From Azospirillum tabaci (lineage in GTDB: Bacteria > Pseudomonadota > Alphaproteobacteria > Azospirillales > Azospirillaceae): DNA of 64,000 nucleotides. Numbering within the stretch: position 1 is the first letter of the stretch; each line of letters opens with the position of its first letter. Location: the NCBI RefSeq assembly GCF_014596085.1, contig NZ_JACCJY010000029.1, forward strand, positions 1-64,000. The letters run 5' to 3'. Position numbers and translations under genes: made by a program. This document shows, piece by piece, positions 62,369 to 64,000 of the stretch. A model generated the notes under the pieces. The model had not been told where the DNA came from. It worked only from the letters and a program-made list of their open reading frames with translations, and ran no database searches.

Positions 62369-63586
62369 TTAAAGCGACAGCACACCGCCGCTCAGCGGGA
62401 TCACCGTCACGCGGTCGCCCGCAATGGCGGCAGGGTCCTGCGGCTCGCGGACGATCAGGGCGTCGGCCTGGGCCAGCCGGGACATCATCGCGCTGTCCTG
62501 GCGCGGGAAGGGGGTGGCGACCGGCTCCCCGTCTGGTCCGGGAGACAGCGTGGCGCGCAAAAAATCCGTGCGGTCGTCGTTGGCCTTCAGCGGCGCGCCG
62601 AGCCGGACCGTGAGCGTGGTGTTCTCGGCGGGCAGCCCCTGGAGACGGCGAAGTACAGGCACCAGGAACAGCACGGCGGCCACCCCGGTGGACACCGGAT
62701 TGCCGGGCAGTCCGAGCAGCGGCACGCCGTTCGCCGTCCCGAAAATCAACGGCTTACCGGGCTTCATGGCGACGCGGTAGAAGTCCAGCGACAGCCCGCC
62801 CAGCACGTCGCGCACATGGTCGTGCTCGCCTTGCGAGGCCCCGCCCGTGGTCACCAGCAGGTCGCAGCCGGCCGCTCCGGCGGCCATGGCGGCGAGATGC
62901 TCCGGATCGTCCTTGGCGACGCCGAGATTATGGGCGACGCCGCCCTGGCTGGCGATCAGCGCGCAAAGGCCGAGCGCGTTGGAACTGACGATCTGGCTGG
63001 GCCCCAGCGGATCGCCGGGCAGGGCGATCTCGTCCCCGGTGGCGAGCACGGCGACCCGCGGGCGGCGGTGGACGCGCAGCCAGGGCAGGTTGGCCGCTGC
63101 GGCCAGGGCGACGTCGCGGGCGGTGAGCAACCGTCCCTTGGGAAGCAGATCCTCTCCCGCGGTGAAGTCCAGACCGGCGGGGCGGATGAAGCGGCCCGTG
63201 GGCACGGCGCGCCCGACGCGCACGCGGTCCCCGGCGTCCTCGCAATCCTCCTGCATCACCACGGCGTCGGCCCCGGCGGGCAGGGGGGCGCCGGTGAAGA
63301 TGCGCACGGCCTCACCCGCTCCGACCGATCCGGCGAAGGCGTGGCCGGCCGCCGACTCGCCGATCCGGCGCAGGGTGATGGGCGCAACCTCCGACGCCTG
63401 GACGATGTCGGCGGCGCGGACGGCCCAGCCGTCCATGGCGGCGGCCGCGAAGGGCGGCTGGGTCAGCCGGGCGACGGCGGGCTCCGCCAGGACGTGCCCC
63501 AGCGCGTCGGGCAGCGGCACCGTCTCCGCCGGCAGAGCGGTGAAGGCGGCGAGGATGCGGGCGCGGGCTTCACCGACCTGCAGCAT
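62369..63586 (-). CDS. moeA: Molybdopterin molybdenumtransferase
   Basis: 405 residues. Inserts molybdenum into adenylylated molybdopterin. PPFAAAAMDGWAVRA, VRIFTGAPLPAGADAVVMQE and the central TTGGASQGEHDHV (MPT-binding) and LGLPGNPVST blocks are present, and domain IV closes the protein. The ATG overlaps the moaC stop (ATGA); the longer open frame upstream lies inside moaC and is not used. Confidence 0.96.
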   Translation of the reverse strand: MLQVGEARARILAAFTALPAETVPLPDALGHVLAEPAVARLTQPPFAAAAMDGWAVRAADIVQASEVAPITLRRIGESAAGHAFAGSVGAGEAVRIFTGAPLPAGADAVVMQEDCEDAGDRVRVGRAVPTGRFIRPAGLDFTAGEDLLPKGRLLTARDVALAAAANLPWLRVHRRPRVAVLATGDEIALPGDPLGPSQIVSSNALGLCALIASQGGVAHNLGVAKDDPEHLAAMAAGAAGCDLLVTTGGASQGEHDHVRDVLGGLSLDFYRVAMKPGKPLIFGTANGVPLLGLPGNPVSTGVAAVLFLVPVLRRLQGLPAENTTLTVRLGAPLKANDDRTDFLRATLSPGPDGEPVATPFPRQDSAMMSRLAQADALIVREPQDPAAIAGDRVTVIPLSGGVLSL

Positions 63587-64000
63587 CAGACCGCGCTCCC
63601 CCAGTCGCCGCTCTTGCCGCCGGCCTTGTGCAGCAGTTTGACCTCGGTGATGGTCATGCCGCGGTCCACCGCCTTGCACATGTCGTAGACGGTCAGCGCC
63701 GCGACCGACACGGCGGTCAGCGCCTCCATCTCCACACCGGTCTGGCCCTTCAGCTTGCAGGTGGCGGTGATGTCCACGGCGTTGCGCTCGGGGTCGCAGG
63801 TCAGGTCCACCTTGACCGAGGACAGCATCAGCGGGTGGCACAGCGGGATAAGGTCCGGCGTGCGCTTGGCCCCCATGATGCCGGCGAGGCGGGCCACCGA
63901 CAGCACGTCGCCCTTCTTGACGCCGCCCTGCAGGATGAGCGCCAGCGTTTCCGGCTGCATCAGGACGGAGCCGCGGGCGGTCGCCGTGCGTTCCGTGTCG
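63586..64000 (-). CDS. moaC: Cyclic pyranopterin monophosphate synthase, 5' end outside the window
   Basis: The last 137 or so codons are present. Converts the GTP-derived 8,5'-cyclic intermediate to cyclic pyranopterin monophosphate in molybdenum cofactor synthesis. IPLCHPLMLSSVKVDL, KGQTGVEMEALTAVSVAALT and YDMCKAVDRGM are diagnostic. The frame continues to the window edge (reading DTERTATARGSVLM before the internal Met at 63960), and the family length of about 160 means roughly 20 residues are missing. Confidence 0.95.
   Translation of the reverse strand, partial: DTERTATARGSVLMQPETLALILQGGVKKGDVLSVARLAGIMGAKRTPDLIPLCHPLMLSSVKVDLTCDPERNAVDITATCKLKGQTGVEMEALTAVSVAALTVYDMCKAVDRGMTITEVKLLHKAGGKSGDWGSAV

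Overview
The window looks like chromosome from a GC-rich alphaproteobacterium, most likely Azospirillum or a close relative in the Rhodospirillales. This rests on gene order (nuoA-N, birA, coaX, rnj, mce, DUF1467, proS, lolCD, dnaE, rpsB-tsf-pyrH-frr, uppS-cdsA-dxr-rseP-bamA, lpx genes), a short proline-tRNA ligase of alphaproteobacterial type, and GTTC-N7-GTTC SOS half-sites upstream of lexA. The genus is an inference from synteny and composition; no search was run.

Region 1 (1 to about 8.46 kb) is the right end of an integrated element whose left end lies outside the window. It ends in a tyrosine recombinase read leftward and a 3' fragment of tRNA-Val(TAC), the expected right attachment site. 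Cargo: two XRE repressors, each divergent from another gene across an inverted-repeat operator; a DUF3560 protein fused to a DNA-methyltransferase-like domain; a PAS plus LuxR-type HTH protein overlapping a small partner gene; two adjacent unknown genes; and a secreted orphan protein. Its coding density and base composition differ from the core that follows.

Region 2 (8.6 to 28.1 kb): tRNA-Asp, then a complete 14-gene respiratory complex I operon (nuoA to nuoN) on the plus strand, running with start/stop overlaps into birA, coaX and RNase J, then mce, a DUF1467 membrane protein and a DNA-3-methyladenine glycosylase. NuoL carries a long His/Asp-rich insertion. Between 28.1 and 28.5 kb there is a noncoding stretch with a strong terminator and an anti-Shine-Dalgarno motif that looks like a small RNA gene.

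Region 3 (28.5 to 39.6 kb): two uncharacterised proteins, proS, the lipoprotein exporter genes lolC-lolD, an exported dienelactone-hydrolase-like protein, a DMT-type exporter, a small lipoprotein, and dnaE (replicative DNA polymerase alpha subunit).

Region 4 (39.6 to 53.9 kb): rpsB, terminator, tsf, then a long growth and envelope cluster: pyrH, frr, uppS, cdsA, dxr, rseP, bamA, ompH, terminator, fabZ, lpxA, lpxI, lpxB, and a glyoxalase I. It joins translation, isoprenoid and phospholipid synthesis, outer-membrane protein assembly and lipid A synthesis. lpxD is not in the slot where it often sits.

Region 5 (53.9 to 64 kb): an acetyltransferase, a LysR regulator with a glutathione S-transferase, citrate synthase, glutamyl-tRNA synthetase, a ComEC-like channel protein, lexA with an SOS operator, and moeA-moaC for molybdenum cofactor (moaC runs off the end).
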